Shown here: piece after piece, positions 34,853 to 45,946 of the stretch
How the letters are laid out: each line of letters starts with the position of its first letter
Numbering within the stretch: the stretch's first letter is position 1
Source: Marivirga atlantica
Lineage (GTDB): Bacteria; Bacteroidota; Bacteroidia; Cytophagales; Cyclobacteriaceae
Direction of reading: 5' to 3'
Assembly (NCBI RefSeq): GCF_016734805.1
Contig: NZ_JAERQG010000002.1
Coordinates: 496,001-560,000 of the forward strand
DNA length: 64,000 nucleotides
Made by a program: the position numbers and the translations under genes
Notes under the pieces: generated by a model
What the model was told of the DNA's origin: nothing
Database searches by the model: none
The model's input: only the letters and a program-made list of their open reading frames with translations

Positions 34853-37309
34853 CTATTTTGGTCTTACCGAAATAGTGATTTGGCTTCTTACAAAGTCATT
34901 TCCATTGAATCCCCAATGGTAATTAACTCTTAAGGGTATAAAGGATGAGCTCAGACCAAAGCCTATTTCGGTATAAGGATCGGGTAGATTTGTTTGCAGA
35001 TAGTTGGCCATTACATATGATTTGACCCCCATCTTCTTGAGTAAGGGTATCCAACTAAAAAGAAGTGCATTAAAATCGTGCTCAAAATTAGCGCCCAAAA
35101 AGTAGTCGGAAGTACTTCTGTTATAATAACTTAAAGTTTGATAAGACAAACCATACTGTTCCTGGTTTTGGTAGACAAAAGTTTGGTTTCCCATGAAGTG
35201 AAAATAGTCTATTGCCGTAAGATTATTTTTTGATAGGTAGTCTCCATAACTAACGCCCATTTTACTTTGTCCTAACTTACCTAGTGACCAATTATCACTT
35301 ATGTTGACTACATAGCGTAGATAGGAAACATCCAGCTGACCGTAATCAACTTTCATTCTTAGTAATGGAAACCCTGAAGATAGAGGTACTTTCCTTCCCT
35401 TGATTAAATTAAAAGCTCTTTTGTGTTTATAACTAATTAGCACACTTGTCTCTACTAAATCCGTTTTATCAAAATCTACATATTCTCCATTAATTAAAGC
35501 CTGATTGGGAGTGTATGTGTATTCATCTTCTTTGGCCCAGTTATAGGTCGAGTTATTCTGCAGCGGATACCTAACTTCATAGGAGCTTTTCAAGACAACA
35601 TCTAATCCATTAAATAATTCAGTTTGAAAAGCGCCTTCAACAAAGTTGTTTTTATAGAGCTTGATGAGATTTTCGCTTTCCAGGCTATATGCCATATTCC
35701 AATATTCTGAAATAGATTGATTATCTGAAATCTGCTCCACATAACTACCTGCACTTAAACTAGCTTTTGACAGTTTTGCTGGGTTAATTTCAAAATCAAT
35801 ACCTGCCTTCGCGTAGAAGGTGTTACTGGCAAAACCATAGCGCGATGAGAAACTTAATTCATATTTTTTTCTGTTGAGTTCATTTCTGTAAATAAGCCCG
35901 GGTTTGATGACCCCACCTTCAATAGTATTGAAACTGAAAAAGTTTGATTGTAGAAAAAGATGATCGTTTAAAGGAAATTCACCAGTGTTTATCGCATACA
36001 TGAGCTTGCGTCCAAGTTGATTTGATTTCTCTGATACTAGTGAATCTGATGAGTTGGTAGAAATACTGTCAGTTTTTGTACCAACAGATTGACCTTTATT
36101 ATTGTCAGAATGAGCTGCATAGGCTCTCTTTTCTTCATCTGTTAAGGCTATTGGCCTTATTTGATGCCACCAGGCACTATCTTTTTCGAGTACTTCTTCA
36201 CTTACAATGCGCCTGGCTTCTTTGCTGTAGGGAGGTACTGTTTTATCAAAATCGAATTCGTAGTAAATATTGTGATAGTAGATGATGAGCTCATCATCTT
36301 CCTCTTTCAGGCTAACACTACAGGCAAAAGGTAACCAAATGGAATGGGCTTTATCCTCTATATAACTGCTGCTAAGCTCAAACTTTCCTAATAAAGGGTT
36401 ATCCAGCGTTAATTGTGATTCATACAACCTCCAGCTTTTATCTATGATATAAATATCACCTTCAAAGGTTATTCCATTCTCAGCTTTAGGATAAACACCG
36501 ATTTTATAAACAATTTTATCATCTACTTCAAAATTGCCTTTCAATTCGTATTCATAAAAGCTAAAAGCTTCTTTTGAAATGGGAGATATGATTCGGTTAG
36601 TTACTGCACCAGCATTGATAGACATTGGGTGGTCTTGGTAGAGCTCAATAAAATTGGAGTAATTCTGGCTATAGCTATCATCCCTATCTAAAGTTAGAGA
36701 GGCCATTAGTTCTTCAGTTTTTTCTGATCTACTATACTGATAAATGTCTGATACACTTTCGGATAGATAAAAGATGCCTTTCATAGGCTCTAAAAGCGTA
36801 CCCAGAAAACGTACAGAGCCGGTTCTGTTTTCTACACATTTACCAAAGAGTTTGGTGTAAGCTTTAAAGCCTACACCTTTAATTTCCTTCAAATACTTTT
36901 CTTTATTGGCTTGCGCTCCTCTTATTATTCTGTGGGCAGGGTTTTCTCCATTAGGTCTAACCTCTACAGCATCAAGTAGTAGTTTTTCTACCTTTAAGCT
37001 AACATCTAATCTTTCAAAAGTATCAGGCACAATTTCAACATCCACCACTTCTTTTCTATAACCAACAAACTGGAAACTAATCTGGTACTTTCCAGGAGGT
37101 AGCGGTAGCGTAAACTCACCATCAAAGTTTGTTGAAGTGCCTATTGATTTGCCTAGAACGATTACATTAGCATAAGGTAAAGTTGCTGCATCCTCGGCAC
37201 TAACGGTACCTTTAATTCCACTTGTTTGGGCAATACTTTGAAAAGTAATAGCCAGTAGCACTAATAAAAGGAATGATGATTTACTTTTAAATGAATGGTA
37301 ATTAGACAT
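34853..37309 (-). CDS. DUF5686 / carboxypeptidase-regulatory-like outer-membrane protein
   Basis: The 818-residue protein has a signal peptide (cleavage near QSIAQ), a carboxypeptidase-regulatory-like beta sandwich (~28-115, with GIKGTVSAEDAATLPYANVIVLG and FQFVGYRKEVVDV), a middle DUF5686 region and a C-terminal barrel-like domain ending in ITISVRPK. It is probably an outer-membrane protein of unknown function, typical for the phylum. It is separated from the acyl-CoA reductase by 84 bp and diverges from the ferredoxin gene across 232 bp. Confidence 0.85.
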   Translation of the reverse strand: MSNYHSFKSKSSFLLLVLLAITFQSIAQTSGIKGTVSAEDAATLPYANVIVLGKSIGTSTNFDGEFTLPLPPGKYQISFQFVGYRKEVVDVEIVPDTFERLDVSLKVEKLLLDAVEVRPNGENPAHRIIRGAQANKEKYLKEIKGVGFKAYTKLFGKCVENRTGSVRFLGTLLEPMKGIFYLSESVSDIYQYSRSEKTEELMASLTLDRDDSYSQNYSNFIELYQDHPMSINAGAVTNRIISPISKEAFSFYEYELKGNFEVDDKIVYKIGVYPKAENGITFEGDIYIIDKSWRLYESQLTLDNPLLGKFELSSSYIEDKAHSIWLPFACSVSLKEEDDELIIYYHNIYYEFDFDKTVPPYSKEARRIVSEEVLEKDSAWWHQIRPIALTDEEKRAYAAHSDNNKGQSVGTKTDSISTNSSDSLVSEKSNQLGRKLMYAINTGEFPLNDHLFLQSNFFSFNTIEGGVIKPGLIYRNELNRKKYELSFSSRYGFASNTFYAKAGIDFEINPAKLSKASLSAGSYVEQISDNQSISEYWNMAYSLESENLIKLYKNNFVEGAFQTELFNGLDVVLKSSYEVRYPLQNNSTYNWAKEDEYTYTPNQALINGEYVDFDKTDLVETSVLISYKHKRAFNLIKGRKVPLSSGFPLLRMKVDYGQLDVSYLRYVVNISDNWSLGKLGQSKMGVSYGDYLSKNNLTAIDYFHFMGNQTFVYQNQEQYGLSYQTLSYYNRSTSDYFLGANFEHDFNALLFSWIPLLKKMGVKSYVMANYLQTNLPDPYTEIGFGLSSSFIPLRVNYHWGFNGNDFVRSQITISVRPK

Positions 37310-37490
37310 GTGGTGATAGACAGCTTGATAGTTGAAAAGGTTCTTTTGCTAAAAGCAATTTCTGCGAAGTTATTGTAGCAATTGCGAAAAAAGAAGTGAG
37401 CTAATGAAGAATTATAAATAAAATGAGCCAAATTCTTTCAATAAATATTTTAAATAAGCCTAATTATTTTCTGCGGAAACATAATGTTTC

Positions 37491-37498
37491 TAAATTTG
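37491..37498 (+). promoter_or_regulatory. Candidate -7 element for the ferredoxin gene
   Basis: TAAATTTG fits the Bacteroidota consensus TAnnTTTG exactly and lies 43 bp before the ferredoxin ATG. No good -33 TTG is present at the expected distance, so the call is tentative. The rest of the 232-bp spacer is AT-rich without other clear signals. Confidence 0.35.
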
Positions 37499-37541
37499 TT
37501 GCTATAACAACTGTTTTGAAAATTAAACCAATCTATTTGCT

Positions 37542-37889
37542 ATGGCAATAATGATTACTGATGAATGTATCAATTGTGGTGCATGCGAGCCTGAATGTCC
37601 TAATACGGCTATCTATGAAGGTGGTGTAGAGTGGAACTGGGCAGGTGGAACTTCTCTGGAAGAGGTTAAATTAGAAGATGGCTCTGTGGTTGATGCCAAC
37701 GAAATGCAAGAGCCAATTTCCGATGAGTTTTATTATATCGTTTCAGGAAAGTGCACAGAATGTACAGGTTTTCACGAGGAGCCACAATGTGCTGCTGTTT
37801 GTCCTGTTGATTGCTGTGTGGATGATCCTGATGTGAGAGAAACTGAGGAGGAATTAGCGAAGAAGAAAGAAATGCTTCACCTGGAATAA
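37542..37889 (+). CDS. 4Fe-4S dicluster ferredoxin
   Basis: The 115-residue protein has two cluster-binding segments: [12 protein letters not shown] near the N-terminus, and [22 protein letters not shown], where a longer spacing between the second and third Cys marks the Alvin-type (Allochromatium) ferredoxins. A 50-residue insertion between them is usual in Bacteroidota copies. It carries electrons in the cytoplasm. Its conserved neighbour in this phylum is the acyl-CoA reductase, found nearby on the opposite strand. A terminator follows. Confidence 0.93.
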   Translation: MAIMITDECINCGACEPECPNTAIYEGGVEWNWAGGTSLEEVKLEDGSVVDANEMQEPISDEFYYIVSGKCTECTGFHEEPQCAAVCPVDCCVDDPDVRETEEELAKKKEMLHLE

Positions 37890-37915
37890 GGAAAGCATAA
37901 ACTTGATAAATGATG

Positions 37916-40031
<2,116 letters not shown>

Positions 40032-40034
40032 AAG

Positions 40035-40574
40035 TTGTTAAGCATCAAAAAGAAACTCTTAGCATATAAAGTAGAGCGAGGGCTCAAAAAGAACAGGTAT
40101 TTACCAAAGGCCTTTTCTTATAAGGAACTGCGTAAAGTAGGCGTCATCTTTACTTTTGACGATTTAAAAAAACACGAGGCAGTAAAGAGTTTCATCAAAA
40201 CATTAGAGGCTGATGGTATAGAAGTAAAATCCCTCGGGTATAAACCTAAAGAGACTCAAAATTTTGAATTCTATTTTGATTTCTTTGAGGATAAGGATGT
40301 GAATTTTTTCGCTCAGATGAAATCGCCTTACATGTTGGGTTTTCTAAATCAGAAGTTCGATTATATCTTCTGCCTGGATGATGACCTAAACCTCTACATG
40401 CAGTATTTGCTCGTCAATGCGAAATCTTCCATAAGAATTGGTGCCTTACAGGATACCGAAGCGGAGAATCGTTTTTTCGAGTTAATGGTAAAACCAAAGA
40501 ACACGCAAGACACGAAGCAGTTAACAACAGAAATCATACAAAATATCAGAAAAATTTCAGGGAATGAACAGTAA
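40035..40574 (+). CDS. DUF6913 family protein
   Basis: The 179-residue protein has no signal peptide or membrane segment. It contains the family pattern of a glycosyltransferase/Rossmann-like alpha-beta fold (VGVIFTFDD, IFCLDDDLNLYMQYLLVNAKSSIRIG). The only start near the beginning is TTG at 40035, 3 bp after the ligA stop. The end overlaps dapA by 11 bp, so it is translationally linked to it. In Bacteroidota this family is often next to dapA; no function is known. Confidence 0.8.
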   Translation: MLSIKKKLLAYKVERGLKKNRYLPKAFSYKELRKVGVIFTFDDLKKHEAVKSFIKTLEADGIEVKSLGYKPKETQNFEFYFDFFEDKDVNFFAQMKSPYMLGFLNQKFDYIFCLDDDLNLYMQYLLVNAKSSIRIGALQDTEAENRFFELMVKPKNTQDTKQLTTEIIQNIRKISGNEQ

Positions 40575-41445
40575 ATTCAGAGGTGTTGGACCCGCATTAA
40601 TAACCCCATTTAAGAAAGATTTAAGCATAGATTTTGAGGCGCTCAAAGGTTTATTAGAACATACAGCAAAAGGCTCAGATTATTTCGTTGTGCAGGGTAC
40701 TACTGGTGAGTCAGCCACGACTACTTTCGAAGAAAAGCAGGAGATACTCAACTTTGTTAAAGCGAATAATCCCAAACAATTACCAATAGTCTTTGGAGTA
40801 GGAGGTAACAACACTGCTGCTGTTTTGGACTTTCTAGATAAAATTGATTTATCAGGTGTAGATGCCATATTATCGGCAAGCCCTCATTACAATAAACCTT
40901 CACAGGAAGGTATTTATCAGCATTATGTTGCTATTGCCGACAAGTCACCTGTGCCTGTTATTTTATATAATGTACCAGGCAGAACAGCTTCCAATTTAAC
41001 GGCTGCTACTACGCTTAGATTGGCAGCTCATCCTAATATCATCGGTATAAAAGAAGCATCTGGTAACTTGGAGCAATGTATGCATATCGCTTCAAAAAAG
41101 CCTGATGATTTCCTCTTGATTTCTGGTGATGACTTACTGACAAATAGCTTGATAGCAATGGGAGCCGTGGGCGTAATCTCTGTATTAGCCAATCCTTTTC
41201 CAGAGACTTTTGCCGCCATGGTGCAAAAAGCTTTAAATGGTGACTTTGCAGGATCAAGCAAAGAGCTATTCAAACTGATTGAAATAAATCCTACCATGTA
41301 TGAAGAAAGCAATCCTGTGGGTGCCAAAGAAGCCTTAAAGCAACAAGGCGTTTGCGATAATTATGTTCGCATGCCTTTGTTACCAGCCACGGAGCAATTG
41401 AGTGGAAAAATAGCTGTTGGCATTAAAGCTTTTGATTTAAAATAG
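40564..41445 (+). CDS. dapA: 4-hydroxy-tetrahydrodipicolinate synthase
   Basis: The 293-residue cytoplasmic enzyme condenses pyruvate with aspartate semialdehyde, the first step of the lysine/diaminopimelate branch. It shows GVGPALITPFKKD at the start, the GTTGES substrate loop, the catalytic Tyr in LYNVPGRT and the Schiff-base Lys in IIGIKEASGN. The ATG lies inside the 3' end of the DUF6913 gene. The product is needed for peptidoglycan, as is murA further along the window. Confidence 0.97.
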   Translation: MNSKFRGVGPALITPFKKDLSIDFEALKGLLEHTAKGSDYFVVQGTTGESATTTFEEKQEILNFVKANNPKQLPIVFGVGGNNTAAVLDFLDKIDLSGVDAILSASPHYNKPSQEGIYQHYVAIADKSPVPVILYNVPGRTASNLTAATTLRLAAHPNIIGIKEASGNLEQCMHIASKKPDDFLLISGDDLLTNSLIAMGAVGVISVLANPFPETFAAMVQKALNGDFAGSSKELFKLIEINPTMYEESNPVGAKEALKQQGVCDNYVRMPLLPATEQLSGKIAVGIKAFDLK

Positions 41446-41459
41446 GATTTATAAATGTT

Positions 41460-41475
41460 TTGGAGATAACTCCAA
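41460..41475. repeat. Short hairpin of the TTGGNG family
   Basis: TTGGAG-ATAA-CTCCAA is a perfect inverted repeat, 14 bp after dapA. It differs from three other copies in the window (TTGGTG...CACCAA) by a paired T-to-A/A-to-T change that keeps the stem. It may end dapA transcription, although no T-run follows. Confidence 0.5.
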
Positions 41476-41499
41476 CAACGGGATATAGTGGTGATTCAG

Positions 41500-41520
41500 C
41501 TCCTCCTTGGAGAAGGAGGA
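41500..41520. repeat. Purine/pyrimidine hairpin repeat, copy 1
   Basis: CTCCTCCTTGGAGAAGGAGG occurs here and again at 41614-41633 with similar left flanks (GATTCAG and GATTGAA). The unit is self-complementary (CCTCCTT and AAGGAGG). It lies in the 451-bp gene-free stretch between dapA and the AraC-type gene. Confidence 0.6.
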
Positions 41521-41613
41521 GAAAGGACCGAATAGTGAAGAATTCCAAATTCCCCTTTTTTACTAAGAAGGAATCTCATCATAGCTAGAAATTACGATTT
41601 CTCATTGATTGAA

Positions 41614-41633
41614 CTCCTCCTTGGAGAAGGAGG
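41614..41633. repeat. Purine/pyrimidine hairpin repeat, copy 2
   Basis: The 20-bp unit is identical to that at 41500, continues into GTTGGGAGGATTGATTT, and is followed 26 bp later by a TTGGTG hairpin. No protein-coding potential is seen here. Confidence 0.6.
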
Positions 41634-41659
41634 TTGGGAGGATTGATTTAATTATAATG

Positions 41660-41675
41660 TTGGTGTTATCACCAA
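41660..41675. repeat. TTGGTG-type hairpin, copy A
   Basis: TTGGTG-TTAT-CACCAA is a perfect inverted repeat, in the opposite loop orientation to the copies at 48717 and 49112. It stands 29 bp before the long CGTCATTCCC element, the same association as in the other two copies. Confidence 0.55.
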
Positions 41676-41704
41676 TGAATAGCTCAATTAATTAGGCTAA
41701 TTCT

Positions 41705-41818
41705 AAGCGTCATTCCCCTGCAAAGGGGAATCCTTTAGTTTAACCACAGCTTGAATCTAATTATTAGAGAAAGCTTACTTTCTAAGAATAGATTCCCGAT
41801 GTCTCGGGAATGACGCTT
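41705..41818. repeat. CGTCATTCCC palindromic intergenic element, copy A
   Basis: The 114-bp element has perfect 13-bp ends (AAGCGTCATTCCC and GGGAATGACGCTT). Internal hairpins are ATTCCCC-TGCAAA-GGGGAAT near the left end and ATTCCCGATGTCTCGGGAAT near the right end. Related copies lie at 48753 and 49224. It has no coding capacity and resembles a MITE or structured REP-like element. The spacer around it (41446-41896) holds no gene. Confidence 0.8.
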
Positions 41819-41896
41819 TAAGAAACATTATAGGAGAAAACTAATAGTTGTAACTTAAAGAATGTGTTTCACCAACATTGTTGTTAGTTGAATCTC

Positions 41897-43975
41897 TCAC
41901 AACAACCCCTTCTCACCTAATTCCTTCTCTAGTTCTTCATGCTTAGCCCAGAAATTGGCTTTGATTTTCTGAATGGTTGCTTGAAAGTCAGGGTGTGATT
42001 GCATTTGGAGGATTACAGGATCTTTATCCAAAAATAACACAAACCAGTATTGAAAGCTGTCGTATTGGGTGAAGGCTTTTAAATACTCCATACCTTTCTC
42101 AATAGCTCCTTTCGAAGCATAATAGGCCGATAAGCTCAAAGTTTTATAAATAGATTGGTCGTTTTCAGCATAGGCTAAATAGCTGTCATAAAAGCTTTGT
42201 GCCTCAGCTGTTTTACCTACTTGTTCCAGTACATAAGCAATTTTTATATCCTCACTATGGTAAATGTCTAGATGCAGGCTTTCTCGTATGTCAACAAGTT
42301 TCTGGTAATACTGCCATGCTTCCTCATAATCTTCCAGAGTGTAACAGACTTTGGCAACTTCCTGAATGACATCAAGTTTATTAGTATCCTGCTCATAAAT
42401 TTTAATAAGTGATGCTTTGGTTTCCTCAAGGTCAAAATCCTGCCCCAGCTTGATATATACTTTCAGGTATTGTGAGTAATGATTCTTTGGGTTATAAGCC
42501 AATGATTTTTTCACATACTTTTCAGCTTCATCCAGGAAACCCGTTTGTACCAAAGCATTGCTCAGGTGGAGGTAAGTAATGCTTGTTGCAATAGAGTCAT
42601 TACCTGCTGCAGCCACTTGAATGCCCTGTAAAGCATGTTTTAGATATTTCTCAGTATCAGGCATAACGTAAGCGTAGATGTCCGACATAAAATTGTGTAT
42701 CCAGGCAATGTTGGGATAATAGGCTAATACCTTTTCGAATGCTTCAACGGCTTTTTGGTATTCTTTTATTTGCATAAAATACAAGGCGTGCGCAATCAGA
42801 CTTTCACCCATCTCTGGTTCCAATTCCATTGCTTTGTCGGCATACTGTTTAAGCAATTCTGTATGTTGTTTTTGCTGCTGAAAAACATCCAGGTAATAAT
42901 AAGAGACAGCGATGTAAGCATAGGCATTGGCAAATTGAGCATCTTCTTGAATAGCTTTCTTAAACTGTATAATTCCTTCTTCCAGCCCTTCACCGGTTTC
43001 ATCATTCAGCAGACTTAGCCCTTTTAAGTAATAATCATAAGCGACTAAGTTATTGGTAGGAATTTTTTCTATTCTTTCCTGTTCTTCAGGGGTAATGATG
43101 GCATTGATTTCTGCGGCAATGCTTTTGGCTACATCGGCTTGTAATTCAAATATATCTTTGAGTTCTCTCTTGTATCTCTTTGACCAAAGGTGCTTGTCAG
43201 AAGGAGCTTCTATCAGTTGTATGGTGAGTACAATTTCATTTCCCATTTTCTGCCCACTGCCTTCTATAAAATAGCTCACGCCTAGTTCTTCAGAAAGCTC
43301 AGGGATAGATTTAGATATGTTCCTATACTGCTCAACAGTGGTTCGGCTGGTTACTTTTAAGTCCTCAATTTTCTGGAAGTTATCGAGTATAGCTTCCATG
43401 AGTCCATTCATAAAGTAGATGTTGCTGCTGTCGGGACTGTCGTTTTTAAAAGGTAATACAGCTAATGACTTACTGAGTTGTATTTCTGTTCTTGAAGTTG
43501 GCTTATAAAAAAAATAAATGGCAAGTGCAGCGGCTGGTATTATAAGAAGGAAACCGAAAAAGGCATAATACTTAAAGGAGTTTTTCTTTTCAGGATTCTT
43601 TACATGTGCTTCTGATGACTTTTCTTCAGTTTGCTCGCTTTCATTAAGAAGTTCGCCTGGTGTTTTTCCGTAGAGTTCTCTAAAGCATTTGGTAAAATAA
43701 GAAGTGCTTCCAAAACCAACTTTATAGGAGATTTCTGAAACAGTAAGCTCCTTTTCTTTTAGTAACTCATTAGCTTGCTGCAGTTTTACATTTCTGATAA
43801 AAACACTTACAGACACGCCTGTTTCCTGCTTTATTTTTCTTAGCAGATTGGAACGACTCATATGTACAGCCTCGGCTAATTCAGTCACTCCAAAGGCTTC
43901 ATCGGAGATGTTTTCTTGAATTACCGCTACAACTTTTTGTAGAAAGGGGCTCTTAGGATGTAAGTAGTCAGTCAT
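41897..43975 (-). CDS. AraC-type HTH, membrane-anchored TPR regulator
   Basis: I choose the ATG giving MTDYLHPKSPFLQKV over an upstream TTG. The ~692-residue protein has an N-terminal AraC/XylS DNA-binding domain (~15-110: two HTHs, ending GFGSTSYFTKCFRELYGKTPGELL), one transmembrane helix (~137-160), a FlgO/adenylate-cyclase-associated beta domain (~170-285: SLAVLPFKNDSP, YFIEGSGQKMGNEIVLTIQLIE) and a long TPR array (~305-660). This layout puts the DNA-binding domain in the cytoplasm and the sensor domain in the periplasm. Targets and signal are unknown; the divergent ankyrin lipoprotein gene across a 215-bp spacer is the nearest candidate. Confidence 0.85.
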   Translation of the reverse strand: MTDYLHPKSPFLQKVVAVIQENISDEAFGVTELAEAVHMSRSNLLRKIKQETGVSVSVFIRNVKLQQANELLKEKELTVSEISYKVGFGSTSYFTKCFRELYGKTPGELLNESEQTEEKSSEAHVKNPEKKNSFKYYAFFGFLLIIPAAALAIYFFYKPTSRTEIQLSKSLAVLPFKNDSPDSSNIYFMNGLMEAILDNFQKIEDLKVTSRTTVEQYRNISKSIPELSEELGVSYFIEGSGQKMGNEIVLTIQLIEAPSDKHLWSKRYKRELKDIFELQADVAKSIAAEINAIITPEEQERIEKIPTNNLVAYDYYLKGLSLLNDETGEGLEEGIIQFKKAIQEDAQFANAYAYIAVSYYYLDVFQQQKQHTELLKQYADKAMELEPEMGESLIAHALYFMQIKEYQKAVEAFEKVLAYYPNIAWIHNFMSDIYAYVMPDTEKYLKHALQGIQVAAAGNDSIATSITYLHLSNALVQTGFLDEAEKYVKKSLAYNPKNHYSQYLKVYIKLGQDFDLEETKASLIKIYEQDTNKLDVIQEVAKVCYTLEDYEEAWQYYQKLVDIRESLHLDIYHSEDIKIAYVLEQVGKTAEAQSFYDSYLAYAENDQSIYKTLSLSAYYASKGAIEKGMEYLKAFTQYDSFQYWFVLFLDKDPVILQMQSHPDFQATIQKIKANFWAKHEELEKELGEKGLL

Positions 43976-44100
43976 ATAATACCACAAGGCGAGTCACAAT
44001 ATTCGGAAATAAAAATACCACTTACAACAGCTTATTTAAGCCTTTTGCATCATAGTTTATAGTACATCATCATAGTTTTTACACAAAACGCATAGCTTAT

Positions 44101-44118
44101 AAGCATTGCTTCATGCTT
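44101..44118. promoter_or_regulatory. Inverted repeat between the AraC-type gene and the ankyrin lipoprotein gene
   Basis: AAGCAT-TGCTTC-ATGCTT, extended imperfectly by CTTAT on the left and ATTAAG on the right. It lies 73 bp before the ankyrin lipoprotein start and 126 bp from the AraC-type start. It could be an operator for the adjacent regulator, but only symmetry and position support this. Confidence 0.3.
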
Positions 44119-44190
44119 ATTAAGTGCAGCTTTACATTCCTGCTGACCTTTGTATCAATCAAATAATTCTAAACGATTAAACACAAAAAA

Positions 44191-44784
44191 ATGAAAACGT
44201 TAAAAATGAAGAGTACTCGTAATTTAATAATGCTTGGTTTGGTGGTTGTCTTATCTACTACCACATCTTGCCAACAAAAAGCAGAAAAAGCAACTTCGGA
44301 AAATAACTCTGTAAGCGCTGAAGTTCCAAGCACACCTATTCAGGAGGCTACCTTTTTCGGTAACATTAAAGTGATTAAAGCACATGTGGCAGCTAAATCT
44401 GATTTAAATGCGAAAGATGCCTATGGCTCTACACCATTACATATTGCCGCTACTTTTGGTAGAACTGATGCCGCTAAATTATTAATAGAAAGCGGTGCGA
44501 ATATCAATGCTACTAGTGCAGATGGTTCAACTCCTTTACATACTGCTGCCTTTTATGGAAGGGTTGAGCTTGTTAAGGCCCTCTTAGCAAAAAATGCAGA
44601 TACTACGGTGAGAAATTCATATAATTCCACTGCTTTGGAATCTGTGACGGCCCCTTTTGAAGCTGTAAAGCCAATTTATGATCAGTTGAGTAAAGATTTG
44701 GGACCTTTGGGCTTAAAGCTGGATTACAAAGAGTTAAAACAGAATCGTGTGATTATAGCGGACTTAATCAAAAATCATCAATAA
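44191..44784 (+). CDS. Ankyrin-repeat lipoprotein
   Basis: The 197-residue protein has a lipoprotein signal ending in TTTSC. Residues ~50-155 hold three ankyrin-like repeats: ATFFGNIKVIKAHVAAKSDLN, GSTPLHIAATFGRTDAAKLLIESGANIN and GSTPLHTAAFYGRVELVKALLAKNADT. Such proteins bind partner proteins; here the partner would be in the periplasm. It diverges from the AraC/TPR regulator and is followed by the acyltransferase gene after 6 bp. Confidence 0.85.
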   Translation: MKTLKMKSTRNLIMLGLVVVLSTTTSCQQKAEKATSENNSVSAEVPSTPIQEATFFGNIKVIKAHVAAKSDLNAKDAYGSTPLHIAATFGRTDAAKLLIESGANINATSADGSTPLHTAAFYGRVELVKALLAKNADTTVRNSYNSTALESVTAPFEAVKPIYDQLSKDLGPLGLKLDYKELKQNRVIIADLIKNHQ

Positions 44785-44790
44785 TTGATC

Positions 44791-45906
44791 ATGCTGTCTG
44801 TGAATAGAAGATACGATATAGATTGGTTGAGAGTCATTGCTATTGGTTTATTGTTAATTTACCATATAGCAATTGGCTTTCAGCCATGGGGTGTGTTCAT
44901 TGGATTTATTCAGAATAATGAACCGCAAGAATGGATTTGGACACCAATGGCGCTTTTAAACATTTGGCGCATTCCGTTACTATTCTTTGTATCGGGCATG
45001 GGAGTATATTTTGCGATCCAAAGGCGTAATTGGAAAGCGCTTTTGTTGGAGCGCACCAAGCGAATTTTGCTGCCCTTTTTATTTGGTATGTTTGCTATTG
45101 TCCCCTTGCATATGTGGCTTTGGCAAAACTACTACCATCAGGATTTCTCCTTTATACCGAACCCAGCTCATTTGTGGTTTTTAGGCAATATATTCATCTA
45201 CGTACTGATTTTTACCCCTCTTTTCTTTTATCTGAAATCAAAGTCATCAGGGAAATTACATAACATCATACAACGCTTAATGGGGAATCCTCTGAGCTTG
45301 CTACTTTTGATGATTCCATTTATTGCAGAAGCTAACTTAGTGCAGCCAGAACAATTTGAACTCTATGCCATGACACCTCATGGTTTCTGGCTAGGAATGA
45401 TAGCCTTTATCACTGGTTTCATGTGCGTTTATTTTGGTAAATCCTTCTGGCAACTGGTGATGCGCTGGAAATGGGTCCTATTAACCATTTCTTTTGCCTT
45501 GTATGTCTTTAGAATACAAGACTTATCATATAATAGTAGTTATACGTTGATGGCCATAGAATCAAATTTGTGGATTTTTGCAGTATTTGGTTTAGGCTAT
45601 AGTTATTTAAACAAACCTAGTAAACTACTGACTTACTTAAGCCAGGCAGCTTATCCAATTTATATTATCCATATGGCATTACTTTATTTAGCATCCTGGA
45701 TTATATTTCCATTGTCCATAGCTCCCTTTTTCAAGCTCACCTTGGTAACCTTATTCACTTTTGTTGGATGTTTTATATTGTATGAGTTTGTGATCAGAAG
45801 GCTAAATTTTATCAGGCCACTTTTTGGTTTAAAGGTGCTTGAAAAGAAAGTGAAAACAACTGCGGATGTGCCAATAATGACTTCAAGAGTTGAAAAATCG
45901 GTTTAA
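44791..45906 (+). CDS. Acyltransferase-3 family membrane protein
   Basis: I choose the ATG giving MLSVNRRYDIDWLRVIAIGLLLIYHIAIGF; a TTG two codons upstream is also open. The ~371-residue protein has about 10 hydrophobic segments and the family's R...DWLR...H signature, close to MdoC/OpgC-type members. These transfer acyl groups to surface glycans or other carbohydrates. It follows the ankyrin lipoprotein by 6 bp. Substrate unknown. Confidence 0.85.
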   Translation: MLSVNRRYDIDWLRVIAIGLLLIYHIAIGFQPWGVFIGFIQNNEPQEWIWTPMALLNIWRIPLLFFVSGMGVYFAIQRRNWKALLLERTKRILLPFLFGMFAIVPLHMWLWQNYYHQDFSFIPNPAHLWFLGNIFIYVLIFTPLFFYLKSKSSGKLHNIIQRLMGNPLSLLLLMIPFIAEANLVQPEQFELYAMTPHGFWLGMIAFITGFMCVYFGKSFWQLVMRWKWVLLTISFALYVFRIQDLSYNSSYTLMAIESNLWIFAVFGLGYSYLNKPSKLLTYLSQAAYPIYIIHMALLYLASWIIFPLSIAPFFKLTLVTLFTFVGCFILYEFVIRRLNFIRPLFGLKVLEKKVKTTADVPIMTSRVEKSV

Positions 45907-45946
45907 TATGGACAGAAATCACTATTTTGAGGAAATTGATTAAGAA

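Noticed and set aside
41028-41327. 99-residue minus-strand frame opposite dapA
   Set aside because: Shadow of the dapA coding sequence, with the catalytic Lys region on the plus strand.
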